DNA of 64,000 bases from Verrucomicrobiota bacterium (GCA_019239825.1 JAFAZK010000145.1:1-64000); one strand, 5' to 3'; positions 1-8,066 are shown, counted from the first letter of the stretch. Numbers and translations are program-made. The notes: generated from the sequence alone by a model not told the origin.

Positions 1-1740
1 CGATACTACAACCTCGGCAAAATCAATTTCGTCGGAAACCAGAGTTTCCCCGAGAAATCGCTCAACGATTACATGATCGGCACGACTCGAGCCCGCCTTT
101 CCCAATTTCAAAAGCAACTCCCCTTCGTACAGGCGGATCTCGAGACCGGGGTCGGCCTTTTAAAAAACTATTATATCTCTCAAGGGTTTCCCAACGTGCA
201 GATTGAGCCCTTGCGATATCAATTTGATGATGCCCTCGACAACGTCGATGTCACTGTCATCATCAAAGAGGGCCAGAAATTTGTATTCGGGACAATCAGT
301 TTTCCGGATGTCCCTGGTATTCCGCCCTCAGCTTTTCAAGCTAAGGTCATTGAGTTGACCCAGCCACCCAAACCATATTCGGACTCCGCTGTTACCGAGT
401 TACAACGTGATATTCTCTATATTTTAAAGCGATATGGTCATGTAACCGCTCAGGTATCACTCAACGCTGATATCGCTTCCGCAAAAGGCGGCGCGGTTCC
501 GGTTAAGGTCAATATCCAGCCCGGACCCGTCTATCAATTCGGGCGAATCGTGGTAAACCAACGGCCAAATTCCAGACTCAAACCGGACTTCCTGCCGAAT
601 CGTTTCCAGCCGCTAATGGGACAGACCTATAGCCCACTGAAGCTACAGGAACTCGATACGCAAATGATCACCACCGGATTGTTTGATTCTCTCGATTTTC
701 AAGAGACGCCGATGCCAGACGATACCGTTCAACTCACTCTCAGTCCGGTTGAGGCGAAACAAAAGTATTTCAGCATATTCGGAGGTTACGATACTTTCTA
801 CGGCGTTATTTTCGGCGCTAGTTTCTCCGATCGTAACGTTGGCGGCGAAGGTCACATCTTTTCCGCATCTGCAGAAATTACCAGTCGCGGACCACAAGGA
901 AAAATCTCCTACGAAGACCCTTGGTTTCTTAACAGTAACCTCGATTTCTTAACCCAGCTCGGAATCGACGATCAGAATCTGTACGGGTATACGTTTGTCG
1001 ATGAATACATTCGCGCGAATCTGACGGCAAAATACGGCAAGACCCTGACGACCGGAACCTCGGAATACCAGACCGGTATTTTCGTGCTACTCCGCAACGC
1101 AAATCTCAGCCAGATCGATATTACCCCGGAATCGTTAGTAGGACCGACTAGTTATGACCTGGTGTCGGTTGGGCTCACCCAGACCTTCGATCATAGAGAC
1201 AACCCTCTGAACCCTCGCAAAGGTTGGATTCTGGAGTTGGCTGGCTCCGATTCGGAGTTGTTGCGTAACTATGTTAATTACGTCACGCTCACAGAGCGGT
1301 TCTCTCTTTATATCCCGATAGGGCCAACCGTTCTAGCCGCGGGTGTACGATTCGGCGGAATCTTTCCATCCGAAGGAGGGACCCTAGGAATTCCTATCGA
1401 AGAACGATTCTTCAACGGGGGCGCCACCACCGTGCGCAGCTTCCTGGAACGGAAGCTTGGACCCAAGGACATAGGTAACAATCCTTTGGGAGGATTGACC
1501 CGCTCGGTTTTCAATTTAGAAGATGATTTTCCCATCTATGCCGGCATCATCGGCGCTGTATTTTTCGATTCCGGTGGTTTGGGGAGTTCTCCATTCGACA
1601 ATTTCAGCACCGGCGTGGGATTAGGATTACGCTACAATTTGCCTGTAGGTCCTATCCGAGTCGATTATGGTATCAACCCAGCGCCGCGGAAAAACGACTC
1701 CTTCGGCGCGTTTAACCTGAGCTTCGGTTTCGCGTTTTAA
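1..1740 (+). CDS. Omp85/BamA-TamA family outer membrane assembly protein, 5' truncated
   Basis: The reading frame is open from base 1, so the gene begins before the window; the first internal ATG is at 73. The visible 579 residues begin with a POTRA-type strand (YYNLGKINFVGNQ), followed by two more POTRA-like segments to about residue 240. A membrane beta-barrel then runs to the C-terminus. The barrel carries a VRSF variant of the conserved VRG(F/Y) loop-6 motif, late strands reading GPIRVDYGINP, and a terminal aromatic residue (FGFAF). Proteins of this family insert beta-barrels into the outer membrane (BamA) or help translocation (TamA). Which one this is cannot be settled without the N-terminus. 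It is convergent with pstB. Confidence 0.9.
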   Translation, partial: RYYNLGKINFVGNQSFPEKSLNDYMIGTTRARLSQFQKQLPFVQADLETGVGLLKNYYISQGFPNVQIEPLRYQFDDALDNVDVTVIIKEGQKFVFGTISFPDVPGIPPSAFQAKVIELTQPPKPYSDSAVTELQRDILYILKRYGHVTAQVSLNADIASAKGGAVPVKVNIQPGPVYQFGRIVVNQRPNSRLKPDFLPNRFQPLMGQTYSPLKLQELDTQMITTGLFDSLDFQETPMPDDTVQLTLSPVEAKQKYFSIFGGYDTFYGVIFGASFSDRNVGGEGHIFSASAEITSRGPQGKISYEDPWFLNSNLDFLTQLGIDDQNLYGYTFVDEYIRANLTAKYGKTLTTGTSEYQTGIFVLLRNANLSQIDITPESLVGPTSYDLVSVGLTQTFDHRDNPLNPRKGWILELAGSDSELLRNYVNYVTLTERFSLYIPIGPTVLAAGVRFGGIFPSEGGTLGIPIEERFFNGGATTVRSFLERKLGPKDIGNNPLGGLTRSVFNLEDDFPIYAGIIGAVFFDSGGLGSSPFDNFSTGVGLGLRYNLPVGPIRVDYGINPAPRKNDSFGAFNLSFGFAF

Positions 1741-1760
1741 TCCGAAAACCCATTTTCGGA
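1741..1760 (+). terminator. hairpin directly after the Omp85 stop codon
   Basis: TCCGAAAA and TTTTCGGA form a perfect 8-bp stem with a 4-nt loop immediately after the stop codon. The T-run lies inside the stem rather than after it, so this is only a candidate intrinsic terminator. Confidence 0.4.
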
Positions 1761-1773
1761 TCTGGAGATCATC

Positions 1774-2050
1774 AGTTCCGTAGGAGCGAAATATTTATAG
1801 CCACCGCCACCCACAGGTCTTAGCTCCGTTAGGAGCGGCATCAAAAATAACGCGGCTACGACAAACCATGTTCCGAACCAGATGCGCTCCTACGGAGCCG
1901 CTTTAGCTACCACGGGCACCACCGGCAAAGCCCAAATTCAATCCACCACAGCAATAGCCAGATCACTATGCTGCGTTGAGAATTGCGATTTCAACGCTGA
2001 ACGATTCAGCGGATCAGATTTCCAGCTCCGTAAGAGCGCAATATTTGTAG
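1774..2050. repeat. cluster of R-family short palindromic repeats
   Basis: This gap holds four copies of a short repeat whose core AGCTCCG-TAG-GAGCG is palindromic and is followed in full copies by an AAATCTTTATAG-like tail. Copies lie at 1774-1800, 1822-1842, 1881-1898 (inverted) and 2024-2050. The last copy ends three bases before the pstB stop codon. Further copies occur near 7967-8066, 22631-22776 and 30853-30879. The organisation resembles REP sequences. No gene is supported in the gap. Confidence 0.75.
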
Positions 2051-2052
2051 CC

Positions 2053-2925
2053 TTAACCAAAACGCCCCGAAATATAATCCTCGGTCTGCTTTTGCGTGGG
2101 ATTCGTGAATAACTTTTCGGTCCGATCAAATTCGACGAGGTGGCCCAAGTAGAAGAACGCCGTCATATCGGAACAGCGCGTCGCTTGTTGCATGTTATGC
2201 GTCACAATGACGATGGTAAATTGATCTTTCAGGGCGAAGATTAACTCTTCGACCTTCGCCGTGGCAATCGGGTCGAGGGCCGAACAGGGCTCGTCCATCA
2301 AAATGACGCTGGGTTGCACGGCAATAGCGCGTGCGATGCAAAGTCGCTGCTGTTGGCCCCCGGACAGCCCAAGCGCGCTCTCGTGTAGCCGATTCTTTAC
2401 CTCCTCCCAAAGTGCCGCTCCCCTTAGGCTTTGCTCGACAACTCCATCGATTTTGTCACGATCTCGCACGCCCGAAATCCGTAAGCCATAGGCAATGTTC
2501 TCGTAGATCGACTTCGGGAAAGGATTGGACTTCTGAAACACCATGCCGACTTGCTTCCGCAGCTCGATCACATCGACACTGGGCGCATTAATGTTGGCTC
2601 CCTTGATCCGGATTTCGCCAGCCGTCACTCGGGCATTGTCCACAAGATCGTTCATTCGGTTGAAGCAACGAAGCAGCGTGGATTTGCCGCAACCGGAAGG
2701 TCCAATAAAAGCGGTAACCTCTTTCTCCGGTACCTTTAAGCTGATGCCATGTAATGCTTTCGACTGGCCATAATGGAAATCAACGGAATCGACGTCGATA
2801 ATGATTGTTTTGCCTGAGGTTAAACCCTTACCGGTCTCGGCAGAAGAGCGCTTTGTTGCAGTGCCGGCACCTGGAATCTGACCAGTCGCAGCCACCGGTT
2901 TTGCCTCAGCATTAGCGGGTTCCAT
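2053..2925 (-). CDS. pstB: phosphate ABC transporter ATP-binding protein PstB
   Basis: The 290-residue ABC ATPase carries Walker A (GPSGCGKST), the signature LSGGQQQRL and Walker B with the PstB-typical [13 protein letters not shown], followed by the H-loop VTHNMQQA. The C-terminal [10 protein letters not shown] is also PstB-like. PstB powers the PstCA permease that imports phosphate captured by PstS. Residues 1-45 form an Ala/Gly/Thr-rich extension not usual in PstB; the conserved fold starts near [13 protein letters not shown]. No pstS, pstC, pstA or phoU is in the window. The preceding porin operon appears to end in a terminator at 3069-3095, so pstB looks transcriptionally separate. Alternative in-frame starts inside the extension cannot be excluded. 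Confidence 0.93.
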   Translation of the reverse strand: MEPANAEAKPVAATGQIPGAGTATKRSSAETGKGLTSGKTIIIDVDSVDFHYGQSKALHGISLKVPEKEVTAFIGPSGCGKSTLLRCFNRMNDLVDNARVTAGEIRIKGANINAPSVDVIELRKQVGMVFQKSNPFPKSIYENIAYGLRISGVRDRDKIDGVVEQSLRGAALWEEVKNRLHESALGLSGGQQQRLCIARAIAVQPSVILMDEPCSALDPIATAKVEELIFALKDQFTIVIVTHNMQQATRCSDMTAFFYLGHLVEFDRTEKLFTNPTQKQTEDYISGRFG

Positions 2926-3068
2926 AAGATTTGGTCTAAACTTTGCACTTCTAAAACATCCTCATCGAAGTGCAATGAGCGCCTTTACTCTGACAGCAAC
3001 CCGAAAAATGGCAACGTCTCGATTGTGGCGGATTTGTCGCAAATCTTGTCTTCGAGGAAGTTGCAAAA

Positions 3069-3095
3069 AGCCGGCCAGGTTCCTCCAGGCCGGCT
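3069..3095 (-). terminator. intrinsic terminator of the first porin-lipoprotein operon
   Basis: AGCCGGCC and GGCCGGCT form a perfect 8-bp stem with an 11-nt loop. Read on the minus strand the stem is followed by TTTTTGC, the expected intrinsic terminator layout. It lies 37 nt beyond the stop codon of the small lipoprotein gene. Confidence 0.65.
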
Positions 3096-3131
3096 CTAAA
3101 ATTTGCCCCAATGCGGGCACTCCCTCTTCAA

Positions 3132-3305
3132 TTAGCGATAACCAGCCGGGCCAAAGGGCCATCGGGCTTCGAATTCCCGTGAATCCGGGTTGTAGTACGC
3201 GGGATTCGAAGCACTAAGCGTGGCGGGCCTTGTCCCAGCGCAAGAGCAGAAAAGACACGAACCGATTCCGGCTAGAACCAAAAATTGCAATAAGATCCTT
3301 TTCAT
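3132..3305 (-). CDS. small lipoprotein downstream of porin 1 (WPFG family)
   Basis: This 57-codon gene is too short for usual ORF cut-offs. It encodes MKRILLQFLVLAGIG followed by a Cys-rich lipobox-like stretch (CLFCSC), so a lipidated Cys near residue 20 or 22 is likely. The mature part ends NPAYYNPDSREFEARWPFG then PAGYR. The last 25 residues are almost identical to those of the gene at 5797-5973, although the signal peptides differ. That is the pattern expected of selected coding sequence. It begins 26 nt after the stop of porin 1, with a weak AAGAGAA ribosome-binding site, and ends before a terminator. Function is unknown; it may be a periplasmic partner of the porin. Confidence 0.8.
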   Translation of the reverse strand: MKRILLQFLVLAGIGSCLFCSCAGTRPATLSASNPAYYNPDSREFEARWPFGPAGYR

Positions 3306-3331
3306 TTCTCTTAGTTCGTTTTCGGTGATCC

Positions 3332-4888
3332 TTAGAACCTGAGCGCTAGGTCCACTGCGAACACTTCCGAAGAATTCGCGCTATTAAGCGGGAACAAGCT
3401 CGGGCTAGTCGCGAAACCGCCGTAGAGGTTTCGGCTTAGGTTATTGGCGAACCAGCCCGTAAAGCCGAGTACCGCGAAATCGGTTAAGCTATAAGCTAAG
3501 CTGACGCGCCAACCGGCCGAATTCATATAGCTAAGGTTGAAGTCATTGCTGTTGATATTGGGATCATCCGACGCCAAGCCGACCTGCCGATAGTCCACCA
3601 ACAAGCTAAGATCGCCTGCCTTTTTGTTCTGCCCGATTCTCACACCAGCCAACCAGGCAAAGTAATCGCTGAATGACGGATGGACCAGCCCGGAGAAGAT
3701 CGGGGTGGTGCTGCCCTTCTTGTAAGTGACGGTGTCGAACAACGGGCCGTACACTTCGTTAAATCGTTCCTGGCCCCAAACGTTGTAGGACAGGTCCCAG
3801 TAGAGAGAAACGGGTATATTGGCGATCTTGAAGTTAACGTCTCCAGGTGCCTGCAAATAGAATTCATCCCGCGTGGTAACGGGGAACGGAGCTGCGTTAC
3901 CGAAAGTTCCGAATGCCCCAGTACCGGAAGGTGAAGTCGCAGTCACAGAGGTCGCCGGGTTCGGCTGTCCATTCGCAAGAACCCCTGTCGGACCGAGACC
4001 CGCTTCGTTCCAGATCTGAACGTCCGGCGCTTCGACGATCGTCAGTGCGCCGCCGAATAGCCGGATCCGGCTTAGCAACTGCGTCTCAAACATAAACGCA
4101 TCCGTCTTATCGAACGAGACACCCGAATCCGCGTTGTTATTATAAAAGATGAACTGCCCGGCGATCAGGCTGAGATCGAGCGGATTGACGCTCGGTGTCG
4201 GAGCAGGCGGCGGCGTTTTTCCGTCCTTACTATAACCGGCGGGCTCTCCCATGGATCCCCATCCGAACAGAGCGTGGAAGTCGATTCGCTCAACCAAACC
4301 CGTAGGTCCAACGTCTGGAGCCCAATTCAATTCCGTCGAGTAGAACGGGTTGTTCTGCTTACCGATGACAAATGTCAGACCGTCAATCGGCGCCCACCCA
4401 ATAAATGCGCGACTGATGTAGATGTTGTAGTTGTCGAAACCACTGGTGTAAGTCGCGTTGGTCGTAGTCCCGTCTTTGTTATCCGATGTCGACAGTTGCA
4501 CCCCGCCGAAAAAGTTGTCCGCCAGCTTGAAATCAGCATTTAAACGCAAACGGAAACGTAACCGTTGGCGTTGGATGTTTCTATCGAACGCGGTTCCAGC
4601 CGGAGGAAGCTGGTTCTCGTAGGTTTGATAATACTCCCGGAACCGCATATCCCCGTACAGGCTAAGCTCCTGAACCCAATCCCCAATCTTGATTTTGGTC
4701 TCGAGCCCTCCTTGGGTTGGAGCGGGTTCCTTGCTGACCTCAGTCTCTAATTTATCGGCTTCTTTTTGTGTCAGGATGCCTTTCTTGACGAGCACATCCA
4801 GCAAGGCGCTGTCATCGGCTCTAGCAATAGTAGCGCCGAACGCCAGCAAGCCACCGAGTGTGACAGCACAAATTTGTTTCGCGATCAT
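3332..4888 (-). CDS. outer membrane porin, Porin_5-like (porin 1)
   Basis: The 518-residue protein has a signal peptide ending near ARA-DDS. A short helical segment follows (SALLDVLVKKGILTQKEA), then a long beta-rich region with repeated YGDMRFREYY and RQRLRFRLRLNADF motifs and a terminal aromatic residue (DLALRF). This pattern fits the putative-porin family PF16930. The start is supported by AAGGAG about 13 nt upstream. A paralogue at 6003-7580 is closely similar along most of its length. A small lipoprotein gene follows at 26 nt. Phosphate or another anion is a guess as substrate, based on nearby pstB and the PHO-like sites before the paralogue. Confidence 0.88.
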   Translation of the reverse strand: MIAKQICAVTLGGLLAFGATIARADDSALLDVLVKKGILTQKEADKLETEVSKEPAPTQGGLETKIKIGDWVQELSLYGDMRFREYYQTYENQLPPAGTAFDRNIQRQRLRFRLRLNADFKLADNFFGGVQLSTSDNKDGTTTNATYTSGFDNYNIYISRAFIGWAPIDGLTFVIGKQNNPFYSTELNWAPDVGPTGLVERIDFHALFGWGSMGEPAGYSKDGKTPPPAPTPSVNPLDLSLIAGQFIFYNNNADSGVSFDKTDAFMFETQLLSRIRLFGGALTIVEAPDVQIWNEAGLGPTGVLANGQPNPATSVTATSPSGTGAFGTFGNAAPFPVTTRDEFYLQAPGDVNFKIANIPVSLYWDLSYNVWGQERFNEVYGPLFDTVTYKKGSTTPIFSGLVHPSFSDYFAWLAGVRIGQNKKAGDLSLLVDYRQVGLASDDPNINSNDFNLSYMNSAGWRVSLAYSLTDFAVLGFTGWFANNLSRNLYGGFATSPSLFPLNSANSSEVFAVDLALRF

Positions 4889-4924
4889 TGGTTAAGGTGC
4901 TCTCCTTGGTAAGAATACTTGCTG

Positions 4925-4952
4925 AGTATAGAAAGCCGAAACCTGCCGACAA
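4925..4952 (-). promoter_or_regulatory. candidate promoter of porin 1
   Basis: On the minus strand TTGTCG and TATACT are separated by 16 nt, giving a sigma70-like promoter with a leader of about 30 nt before the ATG at 4888. The bases further upstream to about 5010 are strongly A/T-rich. The rest of the stretch to 5137 holds nothing I recognise. Confidence 0.45.
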
Positions 4953-5137
4953 TGAAAAAAGTTCAATAAATGAAAATTTTTTAATCTTTCGGGTTTTGAA
5001 GATAACAAGCACGCACGGAATCACTTGCCGGGACAACTGGCGTCAAGAGTTTGGGTCCGACCGCAGCTGCCGTCACCCGTTCCGAGGCGCCTAACGAGAT
5101 GTGCGGTTGGGAGAGTGCGCCCTACAGGCGTTGACTT

Positions 5138-5438
5138 AAGTTTGGTGGGGCGAGGCTCCCTTTTGGCCCCAAGAGGTTATCGAAGCCGCCGATGTGCTTA
5201 TTCCCAAGGTTTTGCTAGGACGGAAGACTCGCCGAGCCGGGATTTGCAGTGCGGCCGCGGATGAGCGGACAATCCGACTAGTTTACCTCACCATCTCTCC
5301 AGGCCGACCGAATGTAGCTGCAAAACGTTGACCCGCGGCTCGGCGCGTCCAGTGACCTTACAGGACCAGGTAACTCTATAGGGCTCAATTCTCTGCAGCC
5401 ACTTACAGGACGATCGGGAGCCTCGCCCCACCAAACTT
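5138..5438. repeat. family A nested-palindrome element, copy A1
   Basis: The 301-bp element is bounded by perfect 23-bp inverted arms (5138-5160 and 5416-5438) containing TTTGGTGGGGCGAGGCTCCC. An inner inverted pair GCCGAGCCG/CGGCTCGGC lies at 5231-5239 and 5336-5344, about 93 bp from each end, so the element is symmetric. The right end abuts the stop codon of the small lipoprotein gene at 5439. It has no convincing coding sequence. Related copies are at 27115, 28501 and 43133. Confidence 0.85.
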
Positions 5439-5699
5439 CTACTGCTGCGGATTAGTGCCTAGGTCACCGAAGGGCCACGGTTTTTCGTAGCCTCTTTCAT
5501 CGGCGCTATAAGTTTCGGGCCGGCCCGGATTGGTGTATTGGTTCTGAGTGTTCCGGGCACTGTCGGTAAGGCCGGCGTTGCTAACGCCACCGTTGGTCTG
5601 GCCACTGTCTTGAGCACAGCTGGAAACCAAAGCCGCCAGTGCCAAAGGCGATAGAACGATTAGAACTCGACCGATTTTAAAGAGCATATTGTTGATCAT
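5439..5699 (-). CDS. small lipoprotein, third member of the WPFG group
   Basis: The 86-residue product has an N-terminus MINNMLFKIGRVLIVLSPLA, a hydrophobic core and a lipobox (LVSSC). A Gln/Asn/Thr-rich mature part ends YSADERGYEKPWPFG then DLGTNPQQ. The DER-x-YE-x-PWPFG ending resembles the DxREFExRWPFG ending of the two lipoproteins that follow the porins. The longer frame upstream of 5699 crosses a probable terminator and is not used. A start at 5687 is also possible. The stop codon directly touches element A1. Function is unknown. Confidence 0.65.
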   Translation of the reverse strand: MINNMLFKIGRVLIVLSPLALAALVSSCAQDSGQTNGGVSNAGLTDSARNTQNQYTNPGRPETYSADERGYEKPWPFGDLGTNPQQ

Positions 5700-5733
5700 T
5701 ATCTGACTGCAATCTCGTGTAAACAAACACATA

Positions 5734-5777
5734 GCCCGCAAAACACATCCGCAGGATAAGCGGCGCATTTTGCGGGC
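5734..5777 (-). terminator. candidate terminator after the second porin-lipoprotein operon
   Basis: GCCCGCAAAA and TTTTGCGGGC form a perfect 10-bp stem around a 24-nt loop, 20 nt beyond the stop of the lipoprotein gene. The bases after the stem on the minus strand are moderately T-rich (TATGTGTTTG). Confidence 0.5.
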
Positions 5778-5796
5778 TGATCGGAGTGCTAAGCTA

Positions 5797-5973
5797 TTAG
5801 CGATAGCCAGCCGGGCCAAATGGCCACCGCGACTCAAATTCCCGCGCATCAGGATTGTAATACGCAGGATTCATTTGCGGGCCGGTATACGCTTGGTGAT
5901 TCGTCGAGCAAGACGACAGCAAGGTCGAGCCCAGCCCTACGACACACAGAAGTAAAAGAGTTACTTTTTTCAC
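5797..5973 (-). CDS. small lipoprotein downstream of porin 2 (WPFG family)
   Basis: The 58-residue product starts at a GTG with GGAG 8 nt upstream. The signal peptide MKKVTLLLLCVVGLGS leads to a clear lipobox (LLSSC), so it should be lipidated at about Cys22. The mature part reads STNHQAYTGPQMNPAYYNPD then REFESRWPFGPAGYR, nearly identical at its end to the product of 3132-3305. It begins 29 nt after porin 2, copying the gene order at porin 1. Duplication of a two-gene unit, with conservation focused on the C-terminal peptide, suggests a specific shared role. No function is known to me. Confidence 0.85.
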   Translation of the reverse strand: MKKVTLLLLCVVGLGSTLLSSCSTNHQAYTGPQMNPAYYNPDAREFESRWPFGPAGYR

Positions 5974-6002
5974 GTTATTATCTCCAGTTCAGTAGAATCC
6001 CT

Positions 6003-7580
6003 TTAGAATTTTACACCGAAGTCGATCGCAAGCACCGTCGACGTGTTTCTGTTCGCGATCGGGAAGAGGCTCGGGCTCGTGGCGAACCCGCCATAAAGGT
6101 TCCGATCCAGATTGTTCGTGAACCAACCGGTGACTTGGAGCACGGCAAAGTCGGTCACGTTGAACGCAACACTGCCTCGCCAGCCGACCATGTTGAGATT
6201 GCTATCGCCAAAGTCATCAGAGTTGATGTTGGGATCGGCAGCCGCTATACCGATTTGCCGGTAATCAACCAGGAAGCTGATATCCCCTGCGTGCTTGTTC
6301 TGCCCAACCTTGATCCCCACCAACCAGCCGAAATAGTCCTGGAACGTCGGACGCACCGGGTTGCTGAAGTGCGCCGTGAACCCTGTCGCGTTGGTGCCCG
6401 TATATGTCACTTTACTGAAAAGAGGCCCGTAGACGTCAGTAAACCGCTGGGGACCCCAAACATTATACGTCGTGTCCCAGTAAAGCGTAACCGGGAGCTT
6501 GCCACCAAGAAGCTTGAACGTGATATCGCCAGGAGCTTGGAGATAAAACTCGTCCCGGCTGGTAACCGGGAACGGATTCGCATTGTTCAAAGTTCCAAAG
6601 GCGCCAGTACCGGACGGGGCAGTCGCGGTAATAGAGGTCGCCGGGTTCGGTTGTCCATTCGGAAGGACGCCTGTTGGGCCAAGGCCGGCATCATTCCAGA
6701 TTTGCACCTGCGGCCCAAACGTGATCGAGACGTTGCCGCCGAATAGCTTCACCTTCGTGAGCAACTGAGTATCAAACATGTACGCGTCGGTCTTGTCGAA
6801 GGACACGTTCGAGTCGGCATTGTTGTTGAAGAAGATAAACTGGCCAGCAATCAGGCTCACATCAATCGGGATACCACTCGGAGCTGGAGCAGGAGGCGGG
6901 GTCTTTCCGTCCTTAGAATACCCGGCTGGCTCGCCACCGGCATCCCAACCGAAGAGTCGATGGAAATCGACGCGTTCAACGATACCAGTTGGACCGGTAT
7001 CCGGGGCCCAGTTTAACTCGGTGGTGTAGAATGGGTTATTCTGTTTGCCGACAACAAAGGTCAAGCCGTCGATCGGCGCCCAGCCGATAAAGGCTCGGCT
7101 GATGTAGATATTATAGTTGTCGAAACCGCTCGTATAGGTGGCGTTTGTCGTTGCACCATCTTTGTTATCCGACGTCGACAATTCCACTCCGCCGAAGAAG
7201 TTATCGGCTAGTCTGAAAGTCGCATCCAAACGCAAGCGGAACCGGATGCGCTGCCGCTGAATATTTTGATCATAAGCGGTAGCGCCTGGCGGCTTGGGCA
7301 GTTGCGCCTCGTCTTTCTGATAGTAGTCGCGGAACCGGATATCCCCGTAAAGATCCAGTTCCTGGACCCAATCACCGATCTTGATGTTTGGACCTTGAGG
7401 ACCTTGCGTAACCGGCTCTTTGCTGACTTCAGCCTCGAGCTTTTCGGCTTCTGATTTGGTTAAGATACCTTTCTTGACGAGCACATCTAGCAATGCGCTG
7501 TCATCCGCTCGCACTACTCCAGCGGCCAGAAAGGCAAACAGGCCGCCTATAGCGAACAAACACAGTTTATTTCGTATCAT
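6003..7580 (-). CDS. outer membrane porin, Porin_5-like (porin 2)
   Basis: The 525-residue paralogue of porin 1 shares the signal peptide type, the DDSALLDVLVKKGILT segment, the YGDIRFRDYYQ and RQRIRFRLRLDATF strands and a terminal aromatic residue (VKF). The start at 7580 (MIRNKLCLF) is chosen over the longer frame to 7676 because AAGGAG lies about 11 nt upstream and a signal peptide begins there. A lipoprotein gene follows at 29 nt. Three 7-mers with 11-bp spacing about 120 bp upstream suggest control by an OmpR/PhoB-type regulator. Substrate is unknown; phosphate is a hypothesis. Confidence 0.88.
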   Translation of the reverse strand: MIRNKLCLFAIGGLFAFLAAGVVRADDSALLDVLVKKGILTKSEAEKLEAEVSKEPVTQGPQGPNIKIGDWVQELDLYGDIRFRDYYQKDEAQLPKPPGATAYDQNIQRQRIRFRLRLDATFRLADNFFGGVELSTSDNKDGATTNATYTSGFDNYNIYISRAFIGWAPIDGLTFVVGKQNNPFYTTELNWAPDTGPTGIVERVDFHRLFGWDAGGEPAGYSKDGKTPPPAPAPSGIPIDVSLIAGQFIFFNNNADSNVSFDKTDAYMFDTQLLTKVKLFGGNVSITFGPQVQIWNDAGLGPTGVLPNGQPNPATSITATAPSGTGAFGTLNNANPFPVTSRDEFYLQAPGDITFKLLGGKLPVTLYWDTTYNVWGPQRFTDVYGPLFSKVTYTGTNATGFTAHFSNPVRPTFQDYFGWLVGIKVGQNKHAGDISFLVDYRQIGIAAADPNINSDDFGDSNLNMVGWRGSVAFNVTDFAVLQVTGWFTNNLDRNLYGGFATSPSLFPIANRNTSTVLAIDFGVKF

Positions 7581-7699
7581 GAGGTTCTTTTCTCCTTGGA
7601 ACATTGCCCTGAGAGCTGCCCCCCATTTCCCACCTACAACCCGACACCGAGTCGCTAGAGCAGTCAGCCAGAACAACGACCCGAATTGAGCAGCCGCAT

Positions 7700-7728
7700 G
7701 TTACAATCATGTGACGGCTTGGTAACAA
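7700..7728 (-). promoter_or_regulatory. PHO-box-like direct repeat array upstream of porin 2
   Basis: On the plus strand GTTACAA, GTGACGG and GTAACAA begin at 7700, 7711 and 7722, exactly 11 bp apart with 4-bp spacers. Direct 7-mers at 11-bp period are the known layout of PhoB/PhoP-class operators. The array lies about 120 bp before the porin start. The consensus in this lineage is unknown, so assignment to PhoB is inference. Confidence 0.5.
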
Positions 7729-7966
7729 TTTAGCCACGATTGCGGGGCTTTTAGTGAGCATTACACGTCATCAGAATTCCCTCGGAACGAGCCCTCAGGT
7801 CTACCGCCAAGCGCAAATCTTCAGCGGTGCTAAAGCCTGGGCTCCGTTACCGGTCGGGATGAACTATCCTGGTTTATCCAGCGTCACCTCCTTACGAACC
7901 TGGATCAACGGGAGCTCTTCACCAGCCGCGCCTGTCTAGTCCCGCAGGCGCGGGGTTGAAGCACAG

Positions 7967-8066
7967 CTCCGCTGGAGCGAAGCGGCAGTTTCCGATTGAT
8001 GTCGCTCCGACGGAGCTGGTCTCGTTTTTTCGCCATGGGCTATAAAGATTTCGCTCCTACGGAGCT
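7967..8066. repeat. three R-family repeats in the gap before the two-component genes
   Basis: Palindromic copies lie at 7967-7985, 8001-8018 and 8041-8066; the last is a full-length inverted copy with the TATAAAGATTT tail. The preceding 7740-7960 contains a small inverted repeat (GCGCCTG/CAGGCGC, near 7928-7955) and no supported gene. Confidence 0.7.

Noticed and set aside
5820-6746. 308-codon plus-strand ORF
   Set aside because: It is antisense to the porin 2 and lipoprotein genes; both of those have signal peptides, good ribosome-binding sites and paralogues.
7581-7676. N-terminal extension of porin 2
   Set aside because: The AAGGAG site and signal peptide place the start at 7580.
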